64,000 bases of DNA from Primulina eburnea (lineage: Eukaryota; Streptophyta; Magnoliopsida; Lamiales; Gesneriaceae), in assembly GCF_022965805.1 (NCBI RefSeq), contig NC_133103.1, positions 45,588,047-45,652,046 of the forward strand, in the 5' to 3' direction. Both the position numbers and the translations under genes were made by a program. Numbering within the stretch: position 1 is the first letter of the stretch; each line of letters opens with the position of its first letter. Shown piece by piece: positions 35,384-47,245 of this stretch. The notes below the pieces were generated by a model that was not told the DNA's origin, searched no databases, and was given only the letters and a program-made list of their open reading frames with translations.

Positions 35384-37176
35384 CAGAGACTCTTACCAAC
35401 ATCCCAAGGAATGATTCGAACCATGGCTAAGGGCCTTACGCCAGCCACAATCCGAACCACACCAGAAACACGACCACACTCCTAGCCGAGAACGTAATCT
35501 GCGCGCTTGGGGAGTTTCGCTTCGTTTGCTGTCATGGACCTTTCCGGTGGCCATTTGGTTGACCATGGCACGATCTATACATCAAGGGATATAAGGTGAA
35601 CCAGGGCTAAGGGCCAAATGCCAAACGAGGTCCATCCCAAACCATCCAAAACCGAGGGACACATGCAGAATTCAAAGGGGCGAAGGGGCTGTTTTTTGTT
35701 CTTTGATTTGAAAACCGATGCAACCATGGACCAAGCCTTTAAAGGCCGACTTGGTCACGTCTTAGACATCGTAAGGAGATGTTCTAACCATGGCTATGGC
35801 CCCTGGGGCAGCCAAGATCAGATTCATCCCACTTGACAGCAAGCTGCAAATTCGAAACTCAATATGACACTAAGGGAAGTGTTGCTGCCATTCGAGTTGC
35901 TGGGGGGAAAAGAGGCTTTAACCAATGGTCAAATACCTTCTTAATACACTCTATATCAATCCTAGATGTAGCCTGGAAAGCCTGGGCGTGAGCCAATCCC
36001 TGCAATCACTAAACCATGAACAACCGTGAAGCACAAGGTGGAACAAAAATCTGTGCAGAATTTTCAATAATGGTGCTGTCAAAAATTTAGGTTTTTTTGG
36101 CCATCAAATCATGATCATGTAATGTTTAAAAATCATATTATGAGTTGATTGAAGAGTCAGGGAAAATATACACATGCCTGGTTTCGTTCGAAAGAAAAAC
36201 GAAAGAATGAGACGATCCGACGCGGAGGAGGTGGAGTGATCTTCCTTCCTTCCTTCTACTCAATTTTTCTGTCTAGTTTTCTCTAGTGCTAGCCACGATT
36301 TTTCTCTCCAAAGTTACTCTAAATTTCGAGACTAAGGAAGGGGAATGGTGGTTAAGAGAGTGAGGAGAATAGATGCAAAATATAGGGAAAAAAATCAAGA
36401 CCAAGTCTCCACCTTTTTGAATTTTGAATTACTTGATATCAAATGATTTCTTTTGGAGGGCTTAGGGGTGAGGTGGCCGATTCCTCATGCTAATCTAGAC
36501 TAGGATAATGTTCTAACATTACTTAAATGGTACTCCATAAATAAAAGGATTATCCTACTTATTAAATAACAAAGAAAGGGTCAAAGGTGTTGAGTTGGCC
36601 AAGAATGATCTAGCAACTAAGGGTGGCCGAAAATATGAAATAAATGTGAAGGGAAATATTGTTTAGTTACTAAATTTATAACCCTTAAAAGCCTTACCTA
36701 TCTTATTAAATAATTTTGTGAACTAATCCCTTAATTAAAGAACTTAAATGAATTTATTTTCTACTCACCTCAAGTTACTTAAATAAATCCTCAAACCTCT
36801 TTTTTACATTAAATTAACTTACTTGCTAGCTAAAAATAAATTCTGGAAATGATTTCTAAATCTTAAATTTTATCTCTAAACTCCAACTCCAGTCTGGCCT
36901 CACTGAATTAACTGAAATGATACAAATTGAAACTGCTACGGAAAATAATTAAATTAAGGAAAAACATTTAAATACTCATACAATAAAATCATTTTAATTT
37001 AAATACTAGAATTATGCATGACTTATACGTATTCTAAATTACAGGTTCTACAGAAATAATGTATCATAACATCATTATCCATCAAAAATGGTATCAACGC
37101 TATGCTAATAATTTTCTTCATTCCATCTAACTAACAACATTCAATAAAAGCATATTAGAATTAACACAATAGCTGA

Positions 37177-37181
<5 letters not shown>

Positions 37182-37263
<82 letters not shown>
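37182..37263. repeat. (TA)n microsatellite
   Basis: About 80 bp of almost pure TA dinucleotides. Confidence 0.95.
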
Positions 37264-37265
<2 letters not shown>

Positions 37266-39002
37266 ATATGGTATTTGGGTCGGGTCAGGTCGGGCCGGGT
37301 ATGATTATTTAAGATCCGCCTTTATAATCATATCCGATTAACTATTTATTTAATCGAGTAAAAAATCCTCTCCATTCGAGTCAATATCGGATTCTCTCTC
37401 AGGTTCAGAGGAAATTTCCTTCCCTAACAACAAGGAAATGTGACATTCTCTGCAAGAGTGTCGGGCATCCAGTATGAATGTGAGTATTGTCCATATCTAT
37501 GAATGTTGGATCATCATCTACAAAAGAGGAATGCATCATAAATTTTTACAAACAGCTACTTCGAATCTTACATATCATTAAATATTCTCCAAATAATCAG
37601 TGTATTTAAAATCTAATTTCAAGATGATATGCATACTCTATTAGACTTTAAAGATCATTCAGTACACAATTTTATTCTCACTTGTATTTTTTTACACGAG
37701 CTATATCATACTATGAGAATCATTGTAAATATCATAAAAGTTGTTTCTAAGAGTTTCAGCTCAATAGCGTTGTTGAACTGAGCTAAAATAAGTTTGTACA
37801 CGAGATATACCGATCAAATCTTTTATGAAATGATTTTGAAAAGAGAAAGAGAGACGTATAAGTTTTGTCTTCGAACTTCCATAAACAAACGTTCGTCTCT
37901 ATTTACTTTCAGTCCATTATTATCTGATATGATCTTATCTGAGTTTATTATTTATTTTTTATATTGAGTTGTTTCCGCACTTATTTTTTAGTTGCTCTAC
38001 GTACTTAGTTTGATTGGAAAATTTACTTGAGTTGTAATTTTATTAATATATAACTAAAATATTATAATATAGAAAGGAAAAAAAAATATCATATATATAA
38101 ATATTATAAAATTATATTAAACTCGAGTATATAATTTATCAATTGATATATATTTATATTAATTTATAATTATGTTATTAATTCATAATATAATTTTATT
38201 TTAATCATAATATAATATATAATTTTCAATCAATAAAATAATTTTGAAAATAAAATGTGTATCTAACTGAATTTAATGAGAGTAATTAGACTTAAAATAA
38301 ATTTAGATTAAAGGTAAAATTAAATTTTATTTTAATCATGTATCAATTGACTAATTGAGTCATTTATAATAACTTATGTATCAATTTATATATTTATTTT
38401 TATATCAAAATATTTTTTGTTAAAAAAATTAGATGTTTAGCTGGGTTCTAATATAAATGCCAAGTCTATTTAGATCGTTAATATACTAAGTGACAATCCA
38501 AGATGATTTTGCTTAATATATAATAATGATATATAATAATTTATTATTTTAGTCTTATTCTTACCATTATTTAATAAAAATTCAATTCCTTAATTGATTC
38601 AAAGTAGAAGCAAGAAAATTATTTTTTAAACAAGACTTTAAATAATTAAAAGCCTTCCCCACTTTTTAGCTTTTAATTTCTAGAAACATTTTTGAACTGT
38701 TACAGATTTGAAAAGTCTGCTTCAAATTCTTGCTCTTTTTTTTCCCTCACTTTCTAAATGCCTTCCACACTTTTAATTAATTATCTCATTTTCTGCAAAC
38801 ATTTTTTATCTATCGTAAATTTTAAAAGTTTGCTTCAAATTCTTGCTCTCTTTTTTTTTCCTTAAAAAAAATCTACCTAGCGTTTGGGACTTGAGAGTGT
38901 GATCAATAGTGGTTCGAAAGATTTTTATTTCATATTCACACCTCAAATTCATTATATTATTTACTTCTTGATTTCATATTCATGCCTCAAATTTATGGTT
39001 GA

Positions 39003-39165
39003 TTACATCCTATATGTAGGGGCACTATCCTCATGATAGAATCAAGGGCTCAAATTTAGCCACACATACATGGAGTCCATTAATTTTTTTAAAATCGCAT
39101 ATGTGTGTGAATCTTGTCCATCCAAACCATGTGGAGCAGAGCCCCGCATGTAGCATGGAACCTAC
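39003..39165 (+). mobile_element. MITE-like segment related to one in the ARM-gene intron
   Basis: Shares the order ATCCTA...TGATAG(A/G)AT, GGCT.A.ATTT, CATGGAGTCCATT/TAGGACCCATT, poly-T and ATGTGTG/TATGTATGG with 58042-58196. The match is diverged, and the terminal repeats are clear only in the other copy. Confidence 0.45.
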
Positions 39166-39287
39166 CCAAATTTATTATATTATTTACTTCTTGATTTCAT
39201 ATTCATGCCTCAAATTCATTATATTATTTACTTCTTTCATATTTATATTCCCTTCTTGCGTTTGTTTTGAATAGTATCATTTCTGGC

Positions 39288-39662
39288 ATGTTAAAAAATA
39301 AATCCCTTGAATTCAAAGTCACTCGACGAACCAAATTGATCCAACCTTTGTTTGTTATCTTCACTGTTTTTTTTTCTTTCGCCTTCCAACTTCTAAGTCA
39401 AAGTTGTCATAGAATAATCCGTCCAACTTGTAGATTAATTTATTGGGGAAATAAACAAGTAGCTCCACCTAGTTTCTTCCACCGCAGCAGCTTTGATCAT
39501 CACAAAACTGAAAAATGCGTTCAAACTGTGATGTGTTCTCCGAAAAATCTAAGTTGTATTATCAAAATTCTCAAATCCATCCTGGAGAAGAATCCCATGT
39601 TAAAAACCTTGGATATGAATTTTCTGGTTGAAGTTTCACCGATCTTGAACACAGAGGTATGA
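39288..39662 (+). other. Upstream ORF overlapping the F-box start codon
   Basis: An ATG-initiated frame of 124 codons (MLKNKSLEFKVTRRTK...) whose TGA overlaps the F-box ATG as ATGA at 39659-39662. It matches no family I recognise and is rich in Phe, Ser and Leu. It may be 5' UTR, a regulatory upstream ORF if the transcript begins before it, or chance. Confidence 0.35.
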
Positions 39663-40759
39663 TTACAGATCCTCGAATGGATCCAAGAATATGGAGCCGG
39701 CTACCGAATCATCTCCTCGAGATAATTCTTTCATTCTTGCCATTGAAAACGTTACTGGATCTAAGATCAACCTGCAAACACTTCAATTCCCTTTTATTTA
39801 CTCCTCACTTCGTATCCAAACACTCCCTCTCTTCTTCGTCTTTCTCTTCTTTCATCCTCCTTTCGCACCCTCAATCAGTTCAAAAATGCTCTCTTTTCAA
39901 TATTGGAAGTAATTTTTGGTGCGAGGTGTCACTCTCTTTGCCCCGTGTTCTGTCATCTCCACTTTCTTCGAATCTCCTCTCATCCTCCAATGGCCTCCTT
40001 TGTTTTTCCATCCCAAGATCATCTTGTTTCGTAGTGTATAATCTCTTGGCCAAGTCCTTACGCCGTGTGAACTTCCCTATCTGCCTGTTTGACTATGAAT
40101 CCCTCACTCTTGTTTCCACAGATAATGGCTTTAAGCTCTTCGTGTTATCCTCTGCAGGATCATCGAATCAAGCCTTAGTTTACAGCTCTACCGTCTGTTC
40201 TTGGAGACGTTTCGAGGGATCGACTCAGATTTTAAGCGAGAGTTGCCATCAGAAGGGCGTGTTTTATAACGGATGCCTGTTTTTCACCACCCTCGAGCCT
40301 TTCCATGTTGTGTACTTTCATTTGGAGAGTGGGAGATGGGAGGCATCAACGGCCGTGCTGCCACGGGACCTAACTTTCGTTCGAGTTGCGAGCGATGGAT
40401 ACCAAAAGCTATACCTGATAGCAGGGGTCGGGACAAGTGGGATTTCGAGGAGTATAAAGATATGGGAGTTGCGGAAAGACGAAGATCAAAGGGTAGATTA
40501 TTGGGTGGAGGTCGAAACCTTGCCCGAAATGGTTTGTAGAAAGTTTGTGTCAGTCTGCTATCACAATTATGAGCATGTGTACTGTTTTTGGCACCAAGGT
40601 TTGATTTGTTTGTGTTGCTATACTTGGCCTGAGATGTTGTATTTCAAGGTGAGTAGGGGGACTTGGCATTGGCTGCCTAAATGCCCTTCCTTGCCGGAGA
40701 AATGGAGCTGTGGATTCAAGTGGTTTTCCTTCAAGCCGGAGCTTTATGCCATCGTATGA
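39659..40759 (+). CDS. F-box protein, kelch-type
   Basis: F-box proteins are substrate receptors of SCF ubiquitin ligases and bind SKP1 through the N-terminal F-box. The 366-residue intronless frame starts MITDPRMDP; an in-frame ATG at codon 7 (39677) is an equally likely start. The F-box is at about residues 11-50 (IWSRLPNHLLEIILSFLPLK and LRSTCKHFNSLLF). The rest looks like a single beta-propeller, with SSNGLLCFS, FKLFVLSSA, VYSSTVCSWRRFE, KLYLIAGVG, IKIWEL and WHWLPKCP marking blades. It resembles the Arabidopsis At5g43190 type of F-box/kelch-repeat protein in layout and length. No stops or frameshifts. AATAAA at about 40884 is a possible poly(A) signal. Confidence 0.9.
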   Translation: MITDPRMDPRIWSRLPNHLLEIILSFLPLKTLLDLRSTCKHFNSLLFTPHFVSKHSLSSSSFSSFILLSHPQSVQKCSLFNIGSNFWCEVSLSLPRVLSSPLSSNLLSSSNGLLCFSIPRSSCFVVYNLLAKSLRRVNFPICLFDYESLTLVSTDNGFKLFVLSSAGSSNQALVYSSTVCSWRRFEGSTQILSESCHQKGVFYNGCLFFTTLEPFHVVYFHLESGRWEASTAVLPRDLTFVRVASDGYQKLYLIAGVGTSGISRSIKIWELRKDEDQRVDYWVEVETLPEMVCRKFVSVCYHNYEHVYCFWHQGLICLCCYTWPEMLYFKVSRGTWHWLPKCPSLPEKWSCGFKWFSFKPELYAIV

Positions 40760-42485
40760 AATCGTTTCAATTTTCTTGGCTTAAATCTTTAATTTGTCCT
40801 TCTCAGAGGCATCGGAATTATTCTATGTACTTCGCTTTTTTTTTTTTCTGTAATGTTCTGGTTCGGACATGGGATTTATCCTTGAATAAATATATATAGT
40901 TCGTATGTCGAGGACTAGCTAGATTTGGAAATTTATGTCCATTACTTCTGTATTTTCTTGAGACTGTCGACCTAAGTTCACATGTTTCATGATCCGCTTT
41001 TGATATTTTGAATTATAAAAGTGTGATGGGACAAAAAAAGGAAATTATACCAGTAGCTGCATCAAGAAGGTTGAGGTAGACATGTAACTTTCTCAAAAAG
41101 AATTTCCTCCGTAAGTGGTGGCCGAGGACAGAGCTCTTTTCCTGTCAAACTCATGCACAAACGGACCAAATACTCTTGAATGAAACGTCTGAGCAGTTTT
41201 TCAACGTGATTTTTTCGATGATAAGTCACCAATTTCCCGTTTGAATTTTGAATATTTCCTCATCTGGGCTTTTATATTCTTATCTAGTTATACAAATTGT
41301 ATGTAGGAGAAAATTTAATATCAAATCCAGTAGCAATCCTCCAAATCCTCCTAGATCCTTCTCTTCCAAACACTAAGATATCTCTAACTCTTCGGATCAC
41401 TCTCCGCAAGAGACTAGCTTGGGAGTTCGGGCTAGCGGCTCCAGACTCTGGCTCAGTCCTAGCTCGGACTCTTGTCTCGGCCTAACTTCCTCTAAGCAAC
41501 TCTCCAACTTTTCCGCGTTCCCTACTACTTTAAACCTCGACTCCGACCTCGACTCGACCTCGACCTCGACCTCAACCGCTTGATTATGTTGAAATGGTTG
41601 GAGGTCGTTAGTATTTTACCATTGACTTCGTAATTTGCATCAGCGCCTAGGACGGCCATGCGTTGTCTAAATTTGACTCGAATACAAGCCAAGGCCAAGA
41701 GGAAAATTTACCCCACTACCGAATTTGCCCACAAGTCCAATGTGATTAAATTGAGAAAATTACTTTTATAATATACTATATGCTAAGATCCCCTCACATC
41801 TATTATACCCACTCAATTTCCATTATTTAAACTTCATTTTTTTTTCCGATTATCCTAAATATATAGTTAATTTTATACATTTATAACATTTTTTTACTAA
41901 TATACATGTTAAATAAGTCTTGATAAGTAAAGATAAATATGAATTTTTTTTTAAAAAAATAAAAATTTATGTTTCTAATGGTTTTCTTAAATTAACAAAT
42001 CTATATATTTGAGATGCAGATATTATTTTTTAATTAAAAAAAATATTTGTTATAATTATATTTCAAATTTCGAACATTATATTACATTTCAAACTTATGA
42101 CTTTGTTACATATGAATTATAACTTATGTTTTCAAACTTGCTTATTTAAACAAACTGAAAATGGACTTATTTGGAACAAAACCAAATTAAATTTATTACT
42201 GACTTTCTAATTTTGGTCCAAAGATCTCTTCCTGTTTAATCCACAAGAACAAATTCTTTAGGAAATGTGGAGAATTTCCGTACTACCAAAACTTATAAAG
42301 TTACAGTATAGATCTTGAGGATTCCTCTTATTCTTAGCCATTCATGCTCGTATCTTCGTCGCCTTCTTTCCTCCCCGTCGGTATTAGTGTTTCCGGTGGC
42401 GAAGGTCGGCGGACTGGATGGAGGAAGACATCAATTTTTCGAGCATTGCTTATTCTTGTTTTTTATAGTAAGTCTAATTTTTTAT
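40760..42485. other. F-box gene 3' flank and intergenic DNA
   Basis: The first 140 bp are probably 3' UTR. 41545-41580 has a short run of CGACCT hexamers. The remainder is AT-rich. Short open frames at 41297 and 42315 show no family features. Confidence 0.5.
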
Positions 42486-44542
42486 TGTTACGCCCGAAAA
42501 TCAGTCCACGTAGACCATATGCATGAAAATTATTAAATTGTTAAAGTATTTTAATTAAATGATTTTGGAAGCATGAGTTATATATTTTGAGTGACTAAAT
42601 GATTATTAGTGTAATTTTGCTCGATTGCATATTTTAAAGATTTTCAGATGAATATCGGTGATTGGCCGAGGACAGAGGATTGAAGACGATTAAGGTGTTA
42701 AAGATTTGAAAGTTAAATTTTTATTTTTAGTTAAGAAAGTATTTGTTTTAAATAATTTAAGAATTATGACATTTTTAAGGTGAAATTTAAATTAATTAGT
42801 GGTATAGGAAATAATGTATTTTATGTGAGAGTTTTGGAAATAAATATTTTTAAATCTTTTAATTTGAGGCATAATAATTTTATTAATCTTAATGGACCTA
42901 GTTTATTAATTAAAAACTAGCATTGATTAAAATCATAAATTAAAATGTTAACAAGCCTTTTTTTTTATATGTAATTAAACATTAAACCCTAAACACACAG
43001 CCCTAAAAACATCTACACACACATACAATTCACGTAACTTTCGTTCTTCCATTTTCTTCCTCGTTCTTTCTTCCAACAACGATTACCCGACTCCCTTGTA
43101 TCTTAAGATGGGTTTTTCGTGGGGTTTTGACGAGAAAAAAAGGGCAGAAAAAGGGTATAAATCGTCATCCGTTTGTCACCGACGTTCCACCGCTTTGATA
43201 TTCGTATTTCGAGCGTTTTGAACGTAAATGAACGTTTCTAAACATTCTTTTTGCACCATTCAATCATAATATGCATGTTTATTGTTTTTAAGCATGAAAA
43301 ATGTTTAGATCAAATTATTTAACGTTCCGACATAAATTTTCAAAATTTTAACATGTATACGCATATATGAGACGTGTTATGAATTCTAAAGGGATCACTG
43401 CATAGACGAGAGATTGTAAAAAGTGTCATTTAAGTGGTAAACGAAATTTGGACTCGCTGATGGACGAAGGAAGGGAGTTGCGGCCACTAGGGTGGAAGTT
43501 TAGGGCTCGGTTCTTTCAGGAGGCTAGGCGTGGAGGCTGTGCACGGGTAGGGCTAGTTCATGTAGGGTCCAGGAGGGTAGGCTAGTGTCTGGTCCAAGAG
43601 GGCTCGAGGTTGGCTCGATAGAATAGGTGCGTGTGGAAGAATCATGAGGAAAGGGTTCAAATATGTTAAGGGAAGGAAAAAGTGGTTCGAACCGCGGGCC
43701 GCGGGGGTTGGAGGTTGGTTCACGGGGGTAATTTACGGATGAAAAGTTTATGTTTAAAATTTAGGATGAATTATTAAATTTTGAATCTATTTTGGTTTAA
43801 AATGCTTCACGGTTTAGTATTAAGTAATTAAATCAAAATTCTCGGTTTACGTCTAAGAAAAATAGTAGAAGCCAAATTTAAGCTTATATGATGGTTTGGG
43901 ATAGGTTCGAGTCAATAAAAGTAAGAAAATTTCAAAATTGAGAAGTTCGAGGTTCATGGGTAAAATGATCATTTTACGTCTAGGATAGTTCGAAAGGTCT
44001 GGCAGTGTCCTGATAAATCATAATGCATGATAAAGATATTTTAAAATGTTTATGATGAAAATATGATATTTTTATGATATATGCAAAGGTTGTACGATTT
44101 TCCCGAAATACTATTTTTACGATTTTTGAATGACACGATATTTAATAATAAATGAAAGGAAAAATATTTTGAAGGATGTGAATTGACTGTGACACAGAGG
44201 ATATGTGAGAGATCCGTTTTAAGAAGGAACGATGAACTTACAAAAGAGGATATCGTTTACGGGAGAAGGCCCAGAAGGAGCCCAACGATCGTTTTTCCAT
44301 ATTTGGCCACGGTCCAGTGACGAGAGTTTCCGATGCCCTGCCCCCAGGTATTTGGTGTATATAGACTGATCAGTCGACCACATGATGACGTGATAAAGGA
44401 TAGTCACTTTCAAAGATCAAAATTCACCTAAAATGATATATGATCATGAAAGGTTTTATGATTTAATGATTTGTGATTTATTTGCGTTTACAAGTTTTAT
44501 GCCAGCATATTTTAAATAAAAGTATGATTTTGAAATGCATGT

Positions 44543-45191
44543 TGATGATACCCCCGTAAGAGCCCGGGTCATGGATGACCCGGAATATCAAATGGATTCC
44601 CAAATTCGAGTAAGTCTGCAGGTGGATTCTTCTGGAGCCGGGCAGGTGGAAGCCCATGCTCTGCTCTCCGGGCAGTCATAGGCTCGGGCTCTTGTATAAA
44701 TCTCTTGTATAAGGCATTCTACCCGGGCACCTCGATTACAGTGTCGCATTCAAGTGGTTCAGAAGATAAGATCTTGTCTCGAGAAGCGCACCCGACATAA
44801 TCCTATTGATGTGATACGATGGGAAAATAGGACAGCTTGACAGGAAGTCAACATCAAATGCTATGAGTGGTAGGTGTACACGCAAATCGAGGTCATTATT
44901 ACTTCTCCTACTATAAATATCAGGTTCTCTCTTTACATATAGGGGGATTCATTTTTACACCAATCACACAGCCATCACTTGGCTACATTGGTTTCTTGCT
45001 TGAGTACCCTGCTGACTTAAGCATCGGAGTGGCCACGCCGGACACCCCTCCGGCGCCCATTCACGAGTTCATTTCATTGTGTGCAGGTGACAGCCGAAGC
45101 CATCTACTTTGCTCATCTTCCTGAAATAAATTATTGATTCGATCCGGTGGAGCACCCGACCCAGCTCACCCATTTCACTAGGATCGCATCA
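44543..45191 (+). repeat. Left LTR of the young element
   Basis: 649 bp. TATA-like CTATAAATA lies near 44921 with the transcription start probably just after it. An 85-codon open frame (44867-45124) occurs identically in both LTRs; with no family match it is probably untranslated. Confidence 0.93.
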
Positions 45192-45192
45192 T

Positions 45193-45211
45193 TGGCGCCG
45201 TCTGTGGGAAC
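45193..45211 (+). promoter_or_regulatory. Primer binding site of the young element
   Basis: TGGCGCCGTCTGTGGGAAC lies one base after the LTR end. This PBS type is common in plant Ty3 elements and differs from the methionine-type site of the TRIMs in this window. Confidence 0.85.
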
Positions 45212-45429
45212 TTGAGCTCAAGACGTAGATATGGTTTCCATTCGAAGCAAGTCCGACCTTGCTCGGCACCACAGTAAGCCCAACTCTCCTTGGCAAACAT
45301 AGAAGTCCGACCAGCTCGGCATTCAGATCTTATATGTGGATTTTATATGAGCTCGAAGCTCAGCAGCTATTCTGGATTGGCGTGGAAGAGCATTTGCAAT
45401 GCACTCAGTAGCATACAGCTGTGAAAAGC

Positions 45430-47060
45430 AGATTATCTTAAGTCCGGGAGATACGAGGCCCCGGCACATTCTCTTAAGTCCGGGAGATACGAGGCCCCGG
45501 CATATTCTCTTAAGTCTCGGAGGTACGAAGGCCAGGGCTCCGCACCCTGGTTATCTATTAAGTCCAGGGATCCGTACCCTGGCTCGGGGCTCCGTACCCC
45601 GACCATTCATGAAGGCCCAGGCTCCGCGCCTTGGTTATTTATAAGCCCAGGGTTCTCAAACCTGGCTCGGGGCTCCGTACCTCGACCATTTATGAAGGCC
45701 AGGGCACCACACCCTGGTTATCTATTAAGCCCAGGGCACTACACCCTGGCTCGGGGCTCCGCACCTCGACCATTCCAAGTCCCGGGACCTGCTCCCCGGC
45801 CCAGGGCTCCGCACCCTGGTTATCTATTAAGTCCAGGGATCCGTACCCTGGCTCGGGGCTCCGTACCTCGACCATTCATGAAGGCCCAGGCTCCGCGCCT
45901 TGGTTATTTATAAGCCCAGGGTTCTTAAACCTGGCTCGGGGCTTCGTACCTCGACCATTGATGAAGGCCAGGGCTCCGCACCCTGGTTATCTATTAAGTC
46001 CAGGGATCCGTACCCTGGCTCGGGGCTCCGTACCCCGACCATTCATGAAGGCCCAGGCTCCGCGCCTTGGTTATTTATAAGCCCAGGGTTCTCAAACCTG
46101 GCTCGGGGCTCCGTACCTCGACCATTTATGAAGGCCAGGGCACCACACCCTGGTTATCTATTAAGCCCAGGGCACTACACCCTGGCTCGGGGCTCCGCAC
46201 CTCGACCATTCCAAGTCCCGGGACCTGCTCCCCGGCCCAAGGCTCCGCACCTTGGTTATTGATAAGCCCAGGGCAGCTCGGGGCTTCGTACCTCGACCAT
46301 TGATGAAGGCCAGGGCACCACACCCTGGTTATCTATTAAGTCCAGGGATCCGTACCCTGGCTCGGGGCTCCGTACCCCGACCATTCATGAAGGCCCAGGC
46401 TCCGCGCCTTGGTTATTTATAAGCCCAGGGTTCTCAAACCTGGCTCGGGGCTCCGTACCTCGACCATTTATGAAGGCCAGGGCACCACACCCTGGTTATC
46501 TATTAAGCCCAGGGCACTACACCCTGGCTCGGGGCTCCGCACCTCGACCATTCCAAGTCCCGGGACCTGCTCCCCGGCCCAAGGCTCCGCACCTTGGTTA
46601 TTGATAAGCCCAGGGCACTACACCCTGGCTCGGGGCTCCGCACCTCGACCATTCCAAGTCCCGGGACCTGCTCCCCGGCCCAAGGCTCCGCACCTTGGTT
46701 ATTGATAAGCCCAGGGCAGCTCGGGGCTCCGCACCTCGACCATTCCAAGTCCCGGGACCTGCTCCCCGGCCCAAGGCTCCGCACCTTGGTTATTGATAAG
46801 CCCAGGGCACTACACCCTGGCTCGGGGCTCCGCACCTCGACCATTCCAAGTCTCGGGACCTGCTCCCCGGCCCAAGGCTCCGCACCTTGGTTATTGATAA
46901 GCCCAGGGCACTACACCCTGGCTCGGGGCTCTGCACCTCGACCATTCCAAGTCCCGGGACCTGCTCCCCGGCCCAAGGCTCCGCACCTCGACCATTCCAA
47001 GTCCCGGGACCTGCTCCCCGGCCCAAGGCTCCGCACCTTGGTTATTCAGTAAGTCCGAGA
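45430..47060 (+). repeat. GC-rich array of short stem-loops
   Basis: The array is built from modules of about 20-25 bp, each an imperfect inverted repeat round a 6-7 nt loop. Examples are CCAGGGCACTACACCCTGG, TCGGGGCTCCGCACCTCGA, CCCGGGACCTGCTCCCCGG and CAAGGCTCCGCACCTTGG. Modules are joined by spacers such as TTATTGATAAGC and CCATTCCAAGT, and grouped into higher-order units of roughly 95 bp and longer. Open frames run through it on both strands because of the repeat structure; they are not evidence of a protein. Confidence 0.93.
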
Positions 47061-47245
47061 GACAAAAGGCCCCGGCATCTTATCTCAAGTCCATGAGACA
47101 CGAGACTCCGGCATTTCATCTCATTTCTGGGAGACATGAAGCCCCCGATGCTTTTATAGAACAAAATCGATTGTCTCTTTGGGAATCCAAGCATGACTGA
47201 TCGGGACAGCGAGTATGACTCTAGCCCGACTATTTAAGGGATGTG

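Larger units (their letters stand above)
32268..37052 (+). mobile_element. Outer solo LTR, TSD GAAAT
   Basis: Starts TATAACGGCCCG (probably TG mutated to TA) and ends TTACAGGTTCTACA, with a perfect 5-bp duplication GAAAT at 32263-32267 and 37053-37057. No second LTR and no gag-pol sequence is visible, so it is best read as a solo LTR left by recombination. Its own length is about 3.05 kb once the nested LTR is discounted. The superfamily is not certain; the start resembles plant Ty3 elements. Confidence 0.75.
37053..39250. other. AT-rich intergenic DNA upstream of the F-box gene
   Basis: Contains a TA microsatellite (37182-37263), a GGTCGGGTCAGGTCGGGCCGG motif next to it (given here as two joined GGTCGGG blocks), a diverged tandem duplication around TTTGCTTCAAATTCTTGCTC (38719 and 38832), repeated TTATATTATTTACTTC (38951, 39175, 39220) and a MITE-like segment at about 39003-39165. 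No gene seen. Confidence 0.5.

Noticed and set aside
44867..45124. 85-codon ORF repeated at 47570-47827
   Set aside because: It lies inside an LTR, so the duplication is expected; no recognisable domain.
45430..47060. CRISPR-like array
   Set aside because: The units are contiguous stem-loops without unique spacers, and the window is plant nuclear DNA.
45399..47096. Overlapping Pro/Gly/Arg-rich open frames on both strands of the GC repeat array
   Set aside because: Open in several frames because the repeat modules lack stop codons; no domain, and the array lies between a PBS and a PPT.
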